Below, one piece after another: positions 42,810 to 54,405 of a stretch of DNA of 64,000 bases. This DNA is from Rhipicephalus microplus (lineage: Eukaryota; Arthropoda; Arachnida; Ixodida; Ixodidae): contig NW_027464589.1 in assembly GCF_043290135.1 (NCBI RefSeq), positions 5,089,001 to 5,153,000 on the forward strand, read 5' to 3'. The translations under genes were made by a program, and so were the position numbers. Below the pieces are notes generated by a model. It did no database searches and was not told the origin of the DNA. It saw only the letters and a list, made by a program, of their open reading frames with translations. Position 1 is the first letter of the stretch, and each line of letters begins with the position of its first letter.

Positions 42810-43311
42810 TCAATGCATTGAACGCGACAGTGCCAATCTCTTTCAGTAGATGGCAGACCCTCTCTGATTCGGACATCGAAGTGCTGAAACGGCGACAGAG
42901 AGCAAGTACATCCTCTATGTACGAGGTGTAAGATTCACCATGTTTTTGCTTGCGAGCGTCCAGGGTCTTCTTCGCGAGGGCTGAAAGAACCACCGGAGTG
43001 CCGAAGATTTGCCGAAGCTGTTGCTCAAAATGTGTCCAGTTCGTGATATCCATTTTATGATCGAAGAACCACGTTTTCGCTACGCCTGTAAGATAGAAAT
43101 ACACACGGCGAAGCTTAGCAGGATCATCCCAGTTGTTAGTGGAACTCGCTCGATTGAACGGGTCCAACCAATCCTACACGTCTTCGCCTCGAAGCCCGGT
43201 GAACGAGGGCGGATCACGCTGGTGCCCAGTGATAATCCACGATGAATAGGCCGCACTAGCTGGCGCCGTGGAGTTAGATACAGGAGCGACGGTTGGCTCT
43301 TCCAGAGGCAT
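42810..43311 (-). pseudogene. Ty3/gypsy-type gag, truncated, with an in-frame stop
   Basis: Start ATG at 43311 (MPLEEPTVAPVSNSTAPASA). After about 45 codons a TAG interrupts ..GLRGEDV*DWLDPFNRAS. The following capsid-like part reads DPAKLRRVYFYLTGVAKTWF, THFEQQLRQIFGTPVVLSAL, KKTLDARKQKHGESYTSYIE and DVLALCRRFSTSMSESERVC, a typical tick gypsy gag. It is cut by the TIR-element end at about 42809. Upstream (43312-43500) is LTR-like leader with AATAAA near 43438. Confidence 0.8.
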
Positions 43312-43500
43312 GGTACCGAACACCTAACACAGGCGGCGACCTGAGCGGAGCTCCAGGAGGTACAGCGGGTGGGAGAGGACGGAAGATCGCTGAGCACTCT
43401 CCACCCCTTTTAACGCAACGGTGAAGATGAACTTTATTAGGCCCCTGAGACACGATTACGTGACCCCACCCGAGGCACAGAAAACAGGCAAACCAAGTTC
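43312..43500 (-). mobile_element. Probable LTR/leader remnant of the gag-bearing element
   Basis: Minus strand: CCTAATAAAGTTCATCTTC, then about 120 bp to the gag ATG. No LTR termini could be fixed. Confidence 0.4.
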
Positions 43501-43958
43501 CTACACCAGATGAAGATGACCCCTCATGACGATGAACATGCGTGACGAAGATAGATGTGCCTAATGAATGCCCAGAATATTACATATGTATTTCTATGAT
43601 ACAGCCGTCACGTCGCGTTAGCGCCAATTTAGTTAAGCGGCATCCGGTGCAATTGATTTACCAGTTCACCATATCTGGTGTTGCTAATACCCATGTTGCT
43701 GTTCACATTGTTACGGGACTGTTGACAACTGGTTATATAAAATCGAGGCTTCAACGGATGCCCGTCTGGTCGGAAAGAATCATTTAGTAAATGGCGAAAA
43801 ACACCGACCACAAAAGAATAAAATATGACGTTTCAACACACATAACAATGCTCCCGTTCTGGGGGCCCGAAACGTGATTACATTTTTATTCTGTAGTGCT
43901 CATCGTTTTTTGCTTTTAAATGCGAAGCATTTCTTAGCGAACTTCGGCGACTTGGAGC

Positions 43959-44024
<66 letters not shown>

Positions 44025-44985
44025 ACCGATCTATCTATCTATCTAGCCGCTTACGTTTGAATGCTTTCGAGGTAACCCCCTTAACTTGGCGGGAACGAAA
44101 ATTAGCATGGAAGGGTAAGATGGTTTGACAAGTATGACGCTCTGCTCAAGACCTCAATAATGTCACAATTCCGTCACGTACGTCGTCAAACACGTCCCGC
44201 CAGACAGTGGCACATACCTACGGGCGGGTATGTACCACTGGTTTGCGGGTATGTGCCACAGGTGATTGACACAGTATCTACCCAGGAACGACGAGAACAC
44301 ACATGGGCAATTTTAACGTGTGAGCGTTAAGAAATATCCGAAATAGGTAGCGTTAACCAGACGAATGCAAAGAATAAATGGCAGGGTTCTAGATGGAATC
44401 GAACCCAAGCCTTCTGCGTGGAAATGAAGCATTTTACCACAGAGCTACGCCAGGTCTCGGAACTACTTTTCAAATAGACGTTAATCTTCGTGAAACTTCA
44501 ATAGTGGTTGCAGTGCCGCCTACTCAATTTTATAAACATTACACATGTGTTACTTTCACACATCCGTCACGTCGGGTTACCGCCAATTGGAGTTAGTTTC
44601 ATTGCGGTGAAGTTGACTTATGTGAGTGTTCGGGGCCAGGATCCTCGCGAGCATCAGCGCTTCATATCAGCTTCTGGTGTTGCTAATACGTAGGTTCCAG
44701 TTGGCATGGTTGCGCAAGTGCAAACAACTGGTTATATAAACATCTGCAACTCTTCAACATGTATCTGTGCGTGAAACGTTTGTACGTATATTTAGCGTCA
44801 TTTCATGACGTGTCAAACAATAAAAAACTGCAACACGGTCACCTTCCCTCCGCATGCTTCGCATAACGCTGATTCCCAGGTACGTGAGATCTGCCGAATT
44901 TTCTTATTCACTGGCTATATAAAGCATTTGAGAACTTCAATTCATGGCGAAAACGTTAAGACAGTTAAGCGGAAACGTTAAGATC
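43501..44985. repeat. Dispersed repeat copies, tRNA-Gly-like SINE head and (TA)n
   Basis: Segments 43595-43760 and 44560-44770 share CCGTCACGTCG, GTTACCGCCAATT/GTTAGCGCCAATTT, TCTGGTGTTGCTAATAC and CAACTGGTTATATAAA. A third, weaker one is at 44860-44945. A (TA)n array occupies 43960-44020. On the minus strand 44386-44458 is tRNA-like: A-box TAGCTCTGTGGTAAAATGC, loop TTTCCAC with a possible TCC anticodon, B-box GGGTTCGATTCC. The family may therefore be a tRNA-Gly-derived SINE. Confidence 0.6.
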
Positions 44986-44989
44986 CGAA

Positions 44990-45056
44990 CCTGCGACCTT
45001 CACACGCGTCAGCATCGAACGCGTCATTCGAAGGTCACAGGTTCGGATCCTGCCTA
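44990..45056. repeat. Palindrome made from a tRNA B-box
   Basis: GATCCGAACCTGCGACCTTC and its near-perfect reverse complement GAAGGTCACAGGTTCGGATC lie about 27 bp apart, so the Pol III B-box region of the 455-bp family is present twice, head to head. Confidence 0.8.
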
Positions 45057-45079
45057 CGGCAAGTTATCTTTTCACCCGC

Positions 45080-45335
45080 TTTTTTTTCAGTATTGATTGA
45101 TATGTTGGGCTTAACGTCCCAAAACCCCCATTTGATTATGAGAGACGCCGTAGTGGAGGGCTCCGGAAATTTCGACCTCCTGGGGTTCTTTACGTGCACC
45201 CAAATCTGAGCACACGGGCCTACAACATTTCCGCCTCCATCAGAAATGCAGCCGCTGCAGCCGGGATTCGATAGCGCGACCTGCGGGTCAGCAGCCGAGT
45301 ACCTTAGCCACCAGACCACCGCGGCGGGGCCACTT
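45080..45335 (-). mobile_element. Ruka-like SINE, minus orientation, nested
   Basis: Reverse complement of the family at 39927-40166: head CCACCGCGGTGGTC.. at about 45305-45333, body GGAGGTCGAAATTTCCGGAG and TACGGCGTCTCTCATAATCA, tail at about 45085. It sits inside a copy of the 455-bp family (flanks CACCCGCTTTT and CACTTTTCTTC resemble each other and the family sequence CCACTTTTCTTTC). Confidence 0.85.
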
Positions 45336-45344
45336 TTCTTCATA

Positions 45345-45660
45345 ATTACATCACAATTTGGTCTAATATCTTCCCCTATACTTTCCTTGACCTTATTGTC
45401 TGTTAGATCTCATTAACATTGTGTAAAACACGGAAAAACGAGCCCCTAGGTATACAATTATTTCCTTATTCATTAACGAGAGTCTCGTACTGGCGAACTG
45501 AGTGTCTTTAGGTTGTATACGAGAGACTACTAGTCAGCTGCCCACTCGTAACAAGTTCACGTGCTACGTGACGCCAAACAGGCTCAAGATGACTGTGCGC
45601 CACTCGCCGCCATGGCTACTTGTGGCGCTGACAGACACTCCCACGTTTATTTCACATATA
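45345..45660 (+). mobile_element. Diverged copy of the 455-bp repeat family, plus orientation
   Basis: Shared words with the array at 3054-4117 (in reverse): CACGGAAAAACGAGCCC, TAGGTATACA, AGTCTCGTACTGGC, TAGGTTGTATA, AGTTCACGTGCTACGTGACG. It is interrupted on its left by the SINE at 45080-45335. Confidence 0.75.
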
Positions 45661-46032
45661 GTGGGAATCGAGAGCGCCCTCCTCCCTGGCGTCTCGTTCC
45701 CCAGCTGCCACGCGCGCGCCGACAGCGTAGCCTGGGCGCGCATAAGCATCGGCATCCGCCAAGATGGCTGCCAGGGCGCCTCTTGGTCTGGGCCAACGCC
45801 TCCTTCAGGAAGATGCCTGCCGCATGAGAAAAAAAAAACAGCTGCCACACCCTTTCCCTCCTTTATTTTGAAAATTTTCTCGGTCGCTAACGTCACCTGT
45901 GGCAGACAATGCAACAACGCAACACTTTGCATAGCCTCCGAAACAGTGATGCACAGTTGCAGGTCTCAAACAACTCTCGACTGACGCGCCCCTATGGGCT
46001 GCGGATGAAAAACGCTTAGCTGGTACCGCCCG
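45661..46032. other. No gene recognised
   Basis: GC-rich DNA (45690-45830) with open frames on both strands, then AT-rich DNA. No domain was recognised. Confidence 0.4.
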
Positions 46033-46250
46033 TCGCCGTGATGATGGATGGATGGATGGATGGATGGATGGATGGATGGATGGATGGATGGATGGATGGA
46101 TGGATGGATGGATGGATGGATGGATGGATGGATGGATGGATGGATGGATCGATGCATGGATGGATGGATGGATGGATGGATGGATGGATGGATGGATGGA
46201 TGGATGGATGGATGGATGGACGGATGGATGGATATGGCTGTACCCTTCAG
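46033..46250. repeat. (GGAT)n array, the expanded 3' tail of LINE-A
   Basis: About 200 bp of GGAT units with few interruptions (near 46149-46155 and 46221). On the minus strand this is (ATCC)n directly behind the LINE-A end ..GGTACAGCCATATCC. The plus-strand LINE-A copy ends at the same base into a much shorter ATCC run (57400-57430). Confidence 0.92.
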
Positions 46251-46378
46251 ATCGGGCGGTGGCTAGCGCCACTGAGCCGTAATACTTAATGAACCAAAAA
46301 CTAGATTTATTTCTTTCCTTAAAAAGTGAGTTTGAGGATTCGTACAGTGCAGTAAAGAGTTTAATTTTCACTCGTGCC

Positions 46379-48604
46379 TTGACTTTAGCCACCAATCAGA
46401 TAACCTCCTTCTAGTTAAGTCTACCCGCTTAAAGTCCATTTTGCCCTCCCGGTCCTTAAACCCCAGTGCTTTGAAAAACTCTGCGCCATCATCCTGAACT
46501 ATAAGATGAAGCCCCTTACAGAACATTATCAAGTGTTCGGCAGTTTCTTCTTCCTATCCACACACACTGCATACTGTGTCTACCCCTTCATATTTATCCC
46601 GAATTGTCTTGGTTCGCAGTACTCCCGTCGGCGCCTCAAACAGTAGAGAACTACCCCTAGTGTTATCATAAATCCTTTCCTTGGCAATTTCCTGCTTAAA
46701 TGTTCTATAGATCTCTAGTGCCGACTTCCTAATCATGCCAATTCTCCACATGTCAGTCCCCATTTTCTTCACTTTCTTCTTAACCGATAGTTCTTTTTGG
46801 TTTGGCCACCTGCTGTTTTCTAAGTATTTACCAGTCAATTTCCTGGTTCGCTTCCTCCATTTTGTATCGGCATTCTTCATGTACAAGTAGCTGAAAACCT
46901 TCCTAGCTCAACACTCCTCCCCTATTTCTCTCAATCACTTTTCAAATTTTTTCTTGCTGCTAGCTTCCCTGCCCTCAAATGACGTTCATTCCATATCACC
47001 TTGTACTCCCTGATTTGGTGTTTTCCCGTGAGCTCCTAAAGCAAGCATACCTATTCAACGTTGCCTAATCTCTAATCTTGCTTGAACTTCTGAACTTATG
47101 CACAAGACATCATTGCCAAACGTCAGCCCAGGAACCACGACCCCTTTCCATATTCCTCTCACAACATCATACCTATTATAATTCCACAGTGCCCTATTTT
47201 TCATCACTGCTGCATTCTTGTTACCTTCAGTCCTCACGTCCTTTCGTGTTCCCTCAGGTACTCGGTCCCATTGCTTATCCATACGCCCAGATATTTGTAT
47301 TTATCTGTTATCTCTAGCGTGACCTCCTGTATTCTAAGCTCACTACCGTCATTGTCATTGAAAATCATGACTGCTGATTTTTCCTTCCTGAATCTAAAAT
47401 CTAACCTATCTACCTCATTGCCGCAGATGTCCATCAATCTCTGCAAATCTTCCTTGTTGTTGGCCATTAGCACTATATCATCTGCGTACATTAATGCTGG
47501 TAGTGCCTGATCAATGAGTGTTCCTTGTTTGACTAAAGAGAAGTTGAAGCTCAGTCCACATACCTCTAATTTGGCCTCTAATCCTTGTAGGTACATCATG
47601 AATAATAAGGGTGACAAGGGACACCCCTGCCTAAGCCCCCGTTTTACCTCTGCAGGCTTGGATACCTGTTTTTCCCACTTTATAACTACCTTGTTACCTT
47701 TATAGATATCCTTCAAAAGGTTAGTGAGTACATGTCTTCCAACCTCCTGTGTTTCCGAAACCCATTCTGCAGTTCCCCAGCACCCCCTCATCCTCTATCC
47801 ATGCATGCAGTCTTTCTTTTATATACTGCATCACCAGCCTGTAGACCACTGATGTCACTGTTATAGGACGGCAGTTGTTTATGTCAGCTTTGTCCCCCTT
47901 TCCTTTATAGATCATGCTCATCCTGCTAAGTTTCCATCCATCGGGAACTTCACCATCGATTATTATTTTGCTCACTTCCTCTCTCAAAGCCTGCTTAGAC
48001 TTCGGACTTAATGTCTTTATCAGCATAATTGGAATGCCATCTGGGCCAGTTGATGTACTACTAGAAACCCTTTTCTCAGCCCTTTCCCACTCTCGTTGTG
48101 AAAATGAAGCCATTGCACCACTTGATTCGTCCTTGTCTATTGTGGTGCATAAATTACTTCTTTGTTGAAATTTTTCTGTCACCCTTGTTCTTATATATTC
48201 AATAGCTTTGTCCCCTTCTAGCCTAGCACCTTGGGCTACAGTTATAAAACTCTGCTCTAGGCTCGTCTCATTTCTTAGGGAGTTTAGATGGTTCCTAAAT
48301 TTTGCAGCTGCCTTTCTATCTTTTTTATGTAATTTTGCCAGCCACTGAGCTCCCTTTCTTCTAATCTTTTCATTGATCAGAAGGGATGCATTCCTTCTAC
48401 AGCTTAGAAAGGTTTCCCATTTTCTTTCGACATCATCGGTTGGTTCACCCCGCTGCTTAGCATGTCTGTGTTCCCTAGAGGCTTCCTGACGTTTTGCTAT
48501 GGCTCTCTTAACTTCCTCATCCCACCAACTTTTGGGTCTGTGTCTTCTTTTCCGCGGTGACTTGTCACGCGTCTCAGCAAGCTCTAGCTCAAAGAGTCTA
48601 ATTA
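46379..48604 (-). pseudogene. LINE-A ORF2: RT domain and C-terminal zinc finger
   Basis: Continuation of ORF2 behind the nested insertion. It starts RLFELELAETRDKSPRKRRH (48600 downwards). The RT follows: GPDGIPIMLIKTL, KLSRMSMIYKGKGDKADINN, a damaged region near 47720-47760, GLRQGCPLSPLLFMMYLQGL and ALMYADDIVLMANNKED. Then come KYKYLGVWISNG, ALWNYNRYDVVRGIWKGVVV and the finger CSVCG..EEETAEHLIMFC, ending DWWLKSRHE near 46379. Frameshifts lie near 47750, 47240, 46900-47055 and 46554. The zinc finger is a common C-terminal feature of LINE ORF2s and may bind element RNA. Confidence 0.88.
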
Positions 48605-51142
48605 TCATCTATTTATTTATTTACTTACAGGTTACTGCTAGCTTGGGTGCCAGGCTTTGAGCAGGTGTGGGCGATACAAAAGAAGAAAACAGGATAACAT
48701 ACAAGCATAACAATACACTTCTAAAGGTACACTTTGAACCGAAAAAAAAAAAAACCCGGAACCGGAATATACTTTGAACCGGAAAAAAAAACTGTACAAG
48801 TGCAATCGGTAGGATAACAACTACTATTGAAGACTAAATCATGCCGAATTCAACAGGGCACGAAGAAAAGATGAGACATCAGAACATTGCACAACATTAG
48901 CAGGTAACAGATTCCACTCATGGCACGTACGGGGAAAAAAGGAATTTTTGAAGACGTTTGTTTTACACGAAAATTCAGCGACTTTCATTGGGCGATTGGA
49001 TCGTGTTGGGCGGCAAATGCTCGGCTGGATGTATGCTTCCTTGTCAATTTGAAGTCTATCGTTATACATCAAATAAAAAAATTTTAGCCCATCATGATAA
49101 CGTCTTACCGCAAGGCTTTCTAAACCGGCCCTGCGGAGAAGACTTGTAGGAGACGTTTTCCAGCTGTATGAACTGTAAACAAATCGCGCGGCTTTTCTTT
49201 GTATGCTCTCAAGCTTATTGGTATTAACTAGAGTGTATGGGTCCCAGATGATTGAAGCATATTCTAATAGTGGTCTGATGTTAGTTTTGTAAGCTAGCAG
49301 TTTGGTATCCTGAGAAGCTTTCGGTAACATTCTCCTTAAGTATCCCAGTTTTCGCATTGCCTTTTTCTGAATGTACGTGACGTGCTCCTTCCATTTCAGA
49401 TCGGATGTGATTAAAACTCCTAAATATTTGAAGCATGATACTTCAGCTAGACTATGATTGTTTATTTGGTACGCGTGCTTCAACGGGGCCTTTTTGCGGG
49501 TAATGGTCATTGAAACAGTTCTTTTGTAATTAAGAGTCATCTGCCACCTAGTACACCATGTTTGTATTTCTTCAAGTGACGTGTTTAAGACGGCCTGATC
49601 GTTATGGTTGCAGATTTCATTGTAAAGAACGCAGTCATCTGCGAAAAGTTTAATTTTTACCGGTATGTCATGTACAATATCGTTAATAAAAACGAGAAAG
49701 AAAAGTGGCCCGAGAACAGAGCCCTGTGGGACGTCCGAAGGTACTGGCGAGGCCACAGAACATGCGCCGTTAACGGCTACGCTCTGTTGCCTGTAGGAAA
49801 GGTATGATTTAATCCATGCCACTAAAGTTTCATTTTTCAAAATGGCCGTCAATTTACTCAGGAATTTTAAGTGCGACACACCGTCAAACGCCTTCTCAAA
49901 ATCTAAGAATATGACGTCCACTTGCCCCCGTTTGTTTAGTGTTGCAGCGAAGTCGTGAACCGTTTCCAGAAGCTGAGTTACAGTGGACCGTCCCCGGCGG
50001 AAGCCATACTGTCGGGCGCCCACAATGCAATTGCTCTCAAGAAATTGTGAAATGTGCTTAAATATGATATGTTCGAGCGTTTTGACACATGTTGTGAGAA
50101 TAGAAATCGGTCTGTATGACGATAAGTGAGAACGGTTTTCGTTACCTTTCGGTATTGGAGTGATTTTAGCATACACCCAATCCTCGGGAAGTTCAGAGCA
50201 CTCGAGAGATTTGTTAAATAGTAAACACAAGTACTTCGCGCACCACTCAGCATATCTCACAAGGAAAGCGTTGGGTATGCCATCAACACCTGGGGACTTT
50301 TTAACATCTAGATGGAGCAGAAGGGAAAAGACACCTTCTTCATTGACACACACGTCACTGATAGGAGGCACTTCAATGAAAGAAGGAAATTGCGGGATGT
50401 TTCCATCGTCATCAGTAAACACTGAACAGAAATACCGGTTCAAAGCATCTGCAACATCTAGGCTGTCGTAAACAGGCTCATCGTCTACGTAAAGGCTGAT
50501 AATAGTGTTCTTTTTCTGTGCGAGATAACGCCAGAACTTGTCTGGAGACGAAATCATGAATTCTTTTAACAACACTTGCTGATAACGCTCTTTTGCTGTC
50601 TTAATTTTGTTTTTCAGTTGCATTCGCAAATCGTGCATTATATCAGAGGCAGCTGTTGATGGGCGCTGCTTACATTGCTTTCTTTGCTTTTTTTTAGTTT
50701 TCGTCCCATGCGTACGATTTCTTTATTCATCCACGGATTATCCTGCCTCAGTACTTTCCTCCGGAAGGGTACAAATTTATTCATTGTGTCAAACACTACG
50801 CTTTTAAAGAAACCCCAGATGTGGTCAATCGGATATTCTTTTGATCCGCAAGTAGAAACAAATTCAGGAAACGAGCTGTCAAGCACATCAAGTATGTCTA
50901 CATCACTAGCACGTGTGAAATCGGGTATTAGACGTTGTTCTTTTGTAACTTGAAGCGGAGCGTTTAATTGCATAGTGAGGCAGGTGATTTTATGGTCCGA
51001 TATACCCCGAAAAACCTCAACTTGGGGATTTCGTCGCATAATTCCGTTATTTACAAGGAACAGGTCTAAAACGGACTCAGCTTCATTTTGCACTCGGGTG
51101 GGTGTAGTAACCAGTTGTGTTAAACCAGTTGTGGAAACCATG
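48605..51142 (-). mobile_element. CR1/L2-like LINE nested in LINE-A, with 5-bp target duplication
   Basis: The insertion is flanked by AATTA at 48600-48604 and 51143-51147 on the plus strand. Removing it and one repeat joins TNLI and RLFEL of LINE-A ORF2 in frame. The element is 5' truncated inside its endonuclease. Its 3'UTR shows a CTGCT..AGCAG hairpin followed by an AAATAAATA tail (48605-48660). Confidence 0.93.
48839..51141 (-). pseudogene. Nested LINE ORF2: endonuclease end, RT and C-terminal domain
   Basis: The endonuclease part (51141-50638) includes SVLDLFLVNNG and ISDHKITCLTM. One frameshift in an A-run near 50695-50705 leads into a 599-codon open frame (50638-48839). The RT motifs are complete: DVKKSPGVDGIPNAFL, YRPISILTTCVKTLEHIIFK, FLDFEKAFDGVSHLKF, DVPQGSVLGPLFFLVFINDI and FADDCVLYN. 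The C-terminal domain follows (CFKYLGVLITSDLKWKEHV, LLAYKTNIRPLLEYASIIWD) to LLNSA. Only one lesson-size lesion separates it from an intact truncated ORF2, so it is young. It cannot retrotranspose because the N-terminus is lost. Confidence 0.92.
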
Positions 51143-51147
51143 AATTA

Positions 51148-52186
51148 GATTCGTGTATGTGCACACTGTCTTATTATCCTGCGTGATTACTTTCTCAATT
51201 TGTTTAGTGGCTATTTGAATTTGCCTTTCTGGATAAAAATTTTCCTGTAGTTGCTCATCTTGTCTCCTTCCCACTTTCACTGCTCTTCCAAAACTTAGCT
51301 TGATACGTATGTGATCACTACCCGACTTCTGGAGCCACCTTCATCTATGTGCATTTGTCTGAGCTTCTCATACATCCCTTGTGACATGAGTGCATAATCT
51401 ATCGTCGACTGCAGCCTTCCTACCTCCCATGCTATTTGCCCTTCACACTTCTCGGTACTGTTGCAAATTATCAAATCAAACCTTTCACACATATCCATGA
51501 TTATTTTACCTGTCGGGTCGGTATACCCATCTATATCTGCTATGTGCGCATTCATGTCTCCTAGTATAATTATATCGCACTCTCTTCCTAACTCCTGAAT
51601 GTCCTTTGATATACACTCTACCATTGCCTAGTTTTCCTCTCTGGCCTTTGCTCCCGTCCACAAGTACACGAAACCAAGGAGTGTCATTTGACCTGCCACT
51701 TTCCCTTTTAGCCATAAATGTTCCTTGCACTCCTGCTTGACCCTTTGCCAGTCTGTATTTTTATGGATGAATGCCCCAATACCACCCCCCCCCCTTTCTG
51801 CTGCCTTCTGTTCTATTACAATATTCCCACGCGTAGTCCGGATTGTTCGGAGGTTGTTTCATGTCCCTGAGATGTGTTTCTACAAAACCGTATACCATCG
51901 GCCTCTCTTCCCTTAGCTGTTCTTCTATCTCTTCCCACTTCAGCCTGTTCATACCACCCAGCATGTTAATATACCCTATGTCTGAATTGGCTCGGCGCTC
52001 GTGGCTACGTCCATTTCTGCCCCGGACTCTACCTATCCTAGATACTGGTGCCACTTTGAAATCGTATCTGCCCATACCACCTGTCAAAGAGTCTCCCTGG
52101 TTGTTTTCCTCGTTACTAGCTTTCCTGCACCTCGAAGGGCTCGCTTGCCCACCAAAAAAGCTACTGCGCATCCTGCAAGTCGCCAA
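51148..52186 (-). pseudogene. LINE-A ORF2: APE endonuclease
   Basis: The N-terminal part reads INMLGGMNRLKWEEIEEQLR and YGFVETHLRDMKQPPNNPDY with a GGGV-like glycine run. After frame changes near 51790 and 51620 it continues CDIIILGDMNAHIADIDGYT, LIICNSTEKCEGQIAWE and RLQSTIDYALMS, then SDHIRIKLSFG and ..TYTNLI at the nested insertion. ETxL, GDxNAH, IDY and SDH are the hallmarks of APE-type LINE endonucleases that cut the target. The residues needed for catalysis are visible, but frameshifts break the ORF. Confidence 0.85.
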
Positions 52187-53149
52187 CCCACCTCATGACC
52201 TAGCCGCCCATCGAAGTGAATTCTGTCTCGTTGAAAACCACCCCACCTATGCACCCCTCTGTTTCTTTCCACCACCTCAAAGCCTTTCTCTCGACTCATC
52301 CGCCATATCTCTTGGTTTGCGTTGACAACCGCTCTTTGCATGTTGCTATCACGCACCGGTGCCTCCGGTATCGTGCATATCACTACCTGTACCTTAGGAG
52401 AACTGGCGCGCATGTCATCGACGCCTTTCGCCAGTGTAGTTGCTAGTCCTGCTGTATCTTCATTTGAGACATCGTTTAAACCGCCTGAAATTATCACGAG
52501 GTTTCGCCTATCAGCTGTCGTTTTGAGCTTTGCGCTCGCTTGCCTCATGACTGCTTCCAGCTTGCGTCCTGGGAACGCCCCTACTGCAACCCTCTTGTCA
52601 CCTCTTACCCTCTCTTTGATGGCTTCTGTGCATCGATTTAAATTCGAGTCCCCGGTGATTATCACATGCTGTGACTTTTCAGCTGGAGCATCCTGACCCT
52701 GGGGTCTACTTGCACCTGTGACGCCGGCTGCTTTGTCCCCTCTCAGCCCCACCACTACCTCGCTGAAGCTGGGCCTTGCCACAATTGAACCGGCTGAACC
52801 TGTTTTGTCCAAACTTGCTTGCTCTTCCTTCTCCACCATTCTGGTTGCCGGTTCCCTACTGTTCTCTCGGTAGGCCGCTTCTTCCCTATCGGAAAAAAAC
52901 GAATGGTGGGCATGGTGGAAACCAGCACCCACCATTATAGTGGATTAATGTAGTGGGTGAATGGTGGGAAACACCCACCATGGCGCATGGTGGGTATGGT
53001 GGGTGCTGCAGTGCCGGCAACACTTGAGCGCGAAATGACGTCAAAATCACCGTGACGAGCTGCCACAAAAAATAAAAAATAATTCTATAAAAACGGTACA
53101 AAAAAAACACCCGTCCCGTAAAAAAAAAAAAAAAACAAGGCACCACGGA

Positions 53150-53217
53150 GGATCGAACGTGCAACCTGCGGAGTTTCATTTGAAGACGCTAACCACTGCG
53201 CCACACCAACATGACGG
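53150..53217 (-). other. tRNA-like Pol III module with T-run behind it
   Basis: Minus strand: TGGCGCAGTGGTTAGCGTC (A-box), a GGTTGCACGTTCGATCC B-box, then 30 bp later a run of 15 T (53118-53133 on the plus strand as A), a Pol III terminator type. The acceptor stem does not pair well, so it is SINE-like and not a tRNA gene. Confidence 0.5.
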
Positions 53218-54124
53218 TGTTTGGGTGTTAAATACTTGGTTAGCATACAAACTTAAGGTTCAACTTAAGTCATGTTTGTCGTGTACACAACATAGACAAG
53301 ATCTACGCCGGCTACTAAAAATTCCACATTTATTAAACACAAGCAACTGCGGCCTGTAACGATTGCCACTATGTTATTGGCACTAGTGCTATTTTTTCGT
53401 TTTACAATTCACAACTTCAAGGAAAAAAAACCAAGTGGACTGGGGAGCAGCAACTGTTTACCGGCGGGGTCTGCCAAGTTGAATATCCGTTTCGCGCTCG
53501 TTCTAAAGGGTGACATCTGCTCACGCTTTATGACGCTTCTAGGCTCATTTCATAGATACGCCCGCCTAATTTATTTGATTGAGTATTGGGATGCTTTTCG
53601 CGCAATGTAGAGGGCGGTCGCGCCAGCGCAATGCTGTAGCTCTTTCGCTAAGGCAACAACTACATAACGGCTTGGCCAAAACGAATGCAGTGTACCGGAA
53701 ACATTACGCTATCATAATGGTTCACCAAGCACACGAATTGCCACGTCTGAGTTCTCGTACAAAAGCTAGAGAAGTGCCGGCGAGTGCGACCGGCGAGTGC
53801 GACCGGCGGCTTTCGGTGAGAAGACACTTAATTACGTTCTCTGAGAGTGCTTTAATCGCGTCACATTGATGTTTGTTGCTTCTTGAGCGAACACCATACA
53901 CAATGAAAAATGCTTCATTTAGGTTAATTGATGCCATATGGCTGCGCTGTATTGTCACACTTAATCGTCGTAATCGTGTATTCTGAAACCCGGAAGCACG
54001 GATAACACAATTGTACGGGCTCGGTCAGTAGGCCTAACTTTGGTGGAAATCATGATGGTCGAACATGTAGTGTACAGATCCCAGCTTGGTACACTATATA
54101 ATTTGCCCGCCATTATAAGCCCAC

Positions 54125-54405
54125 CCATCATCTGCTTACTGCTTCCCAGCATTATCGCGATGGTGGGCAGAGCTTCTCAGCTTGGTACACCATGTGGCCC
54201 ACCATAACAAGCAGCACCCATCATCTGCTTAGTGCTTCCCAGCATTATCGCAATGGTGGGAAGAGTTTCTCAGATTGGTACACCATGTAGCCCACCATAA
54301 TAAGCACCACCCACCATTTGCTTAGGGCTTCCCAGCATTATCGCAATGGTGGGCAGAGTGTCCCATTATTGCCCACTATATAGCCTCTGCTTTTCACCAT
54401 CATTT
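54125..54405. repeat. 93-bp tandem repeat, three units
   Basis: The CCCAGCATTATCG word occurs at 54145, 54238 and 54331, period 93 bp. Units carry ATGGTGGGCAGAG and GGTACACCATG..CCCACCATAA. It lies inside the TIR insertion, and the right flank (54405-54560) has more CCACCAT words. Confidence 0.88.

Noticed and set aside
44386..44458. Functional tRNA-Gly gene
   Set aside because: The A- and B-box are good, but the acceptor stem is poor and the context is a dispersed repeat.
46038..46289. Long open frames reading repeating MDGW or HPSI
   Set aside because: They are translations of the (GGAT)n tail and have no non-repeat content.
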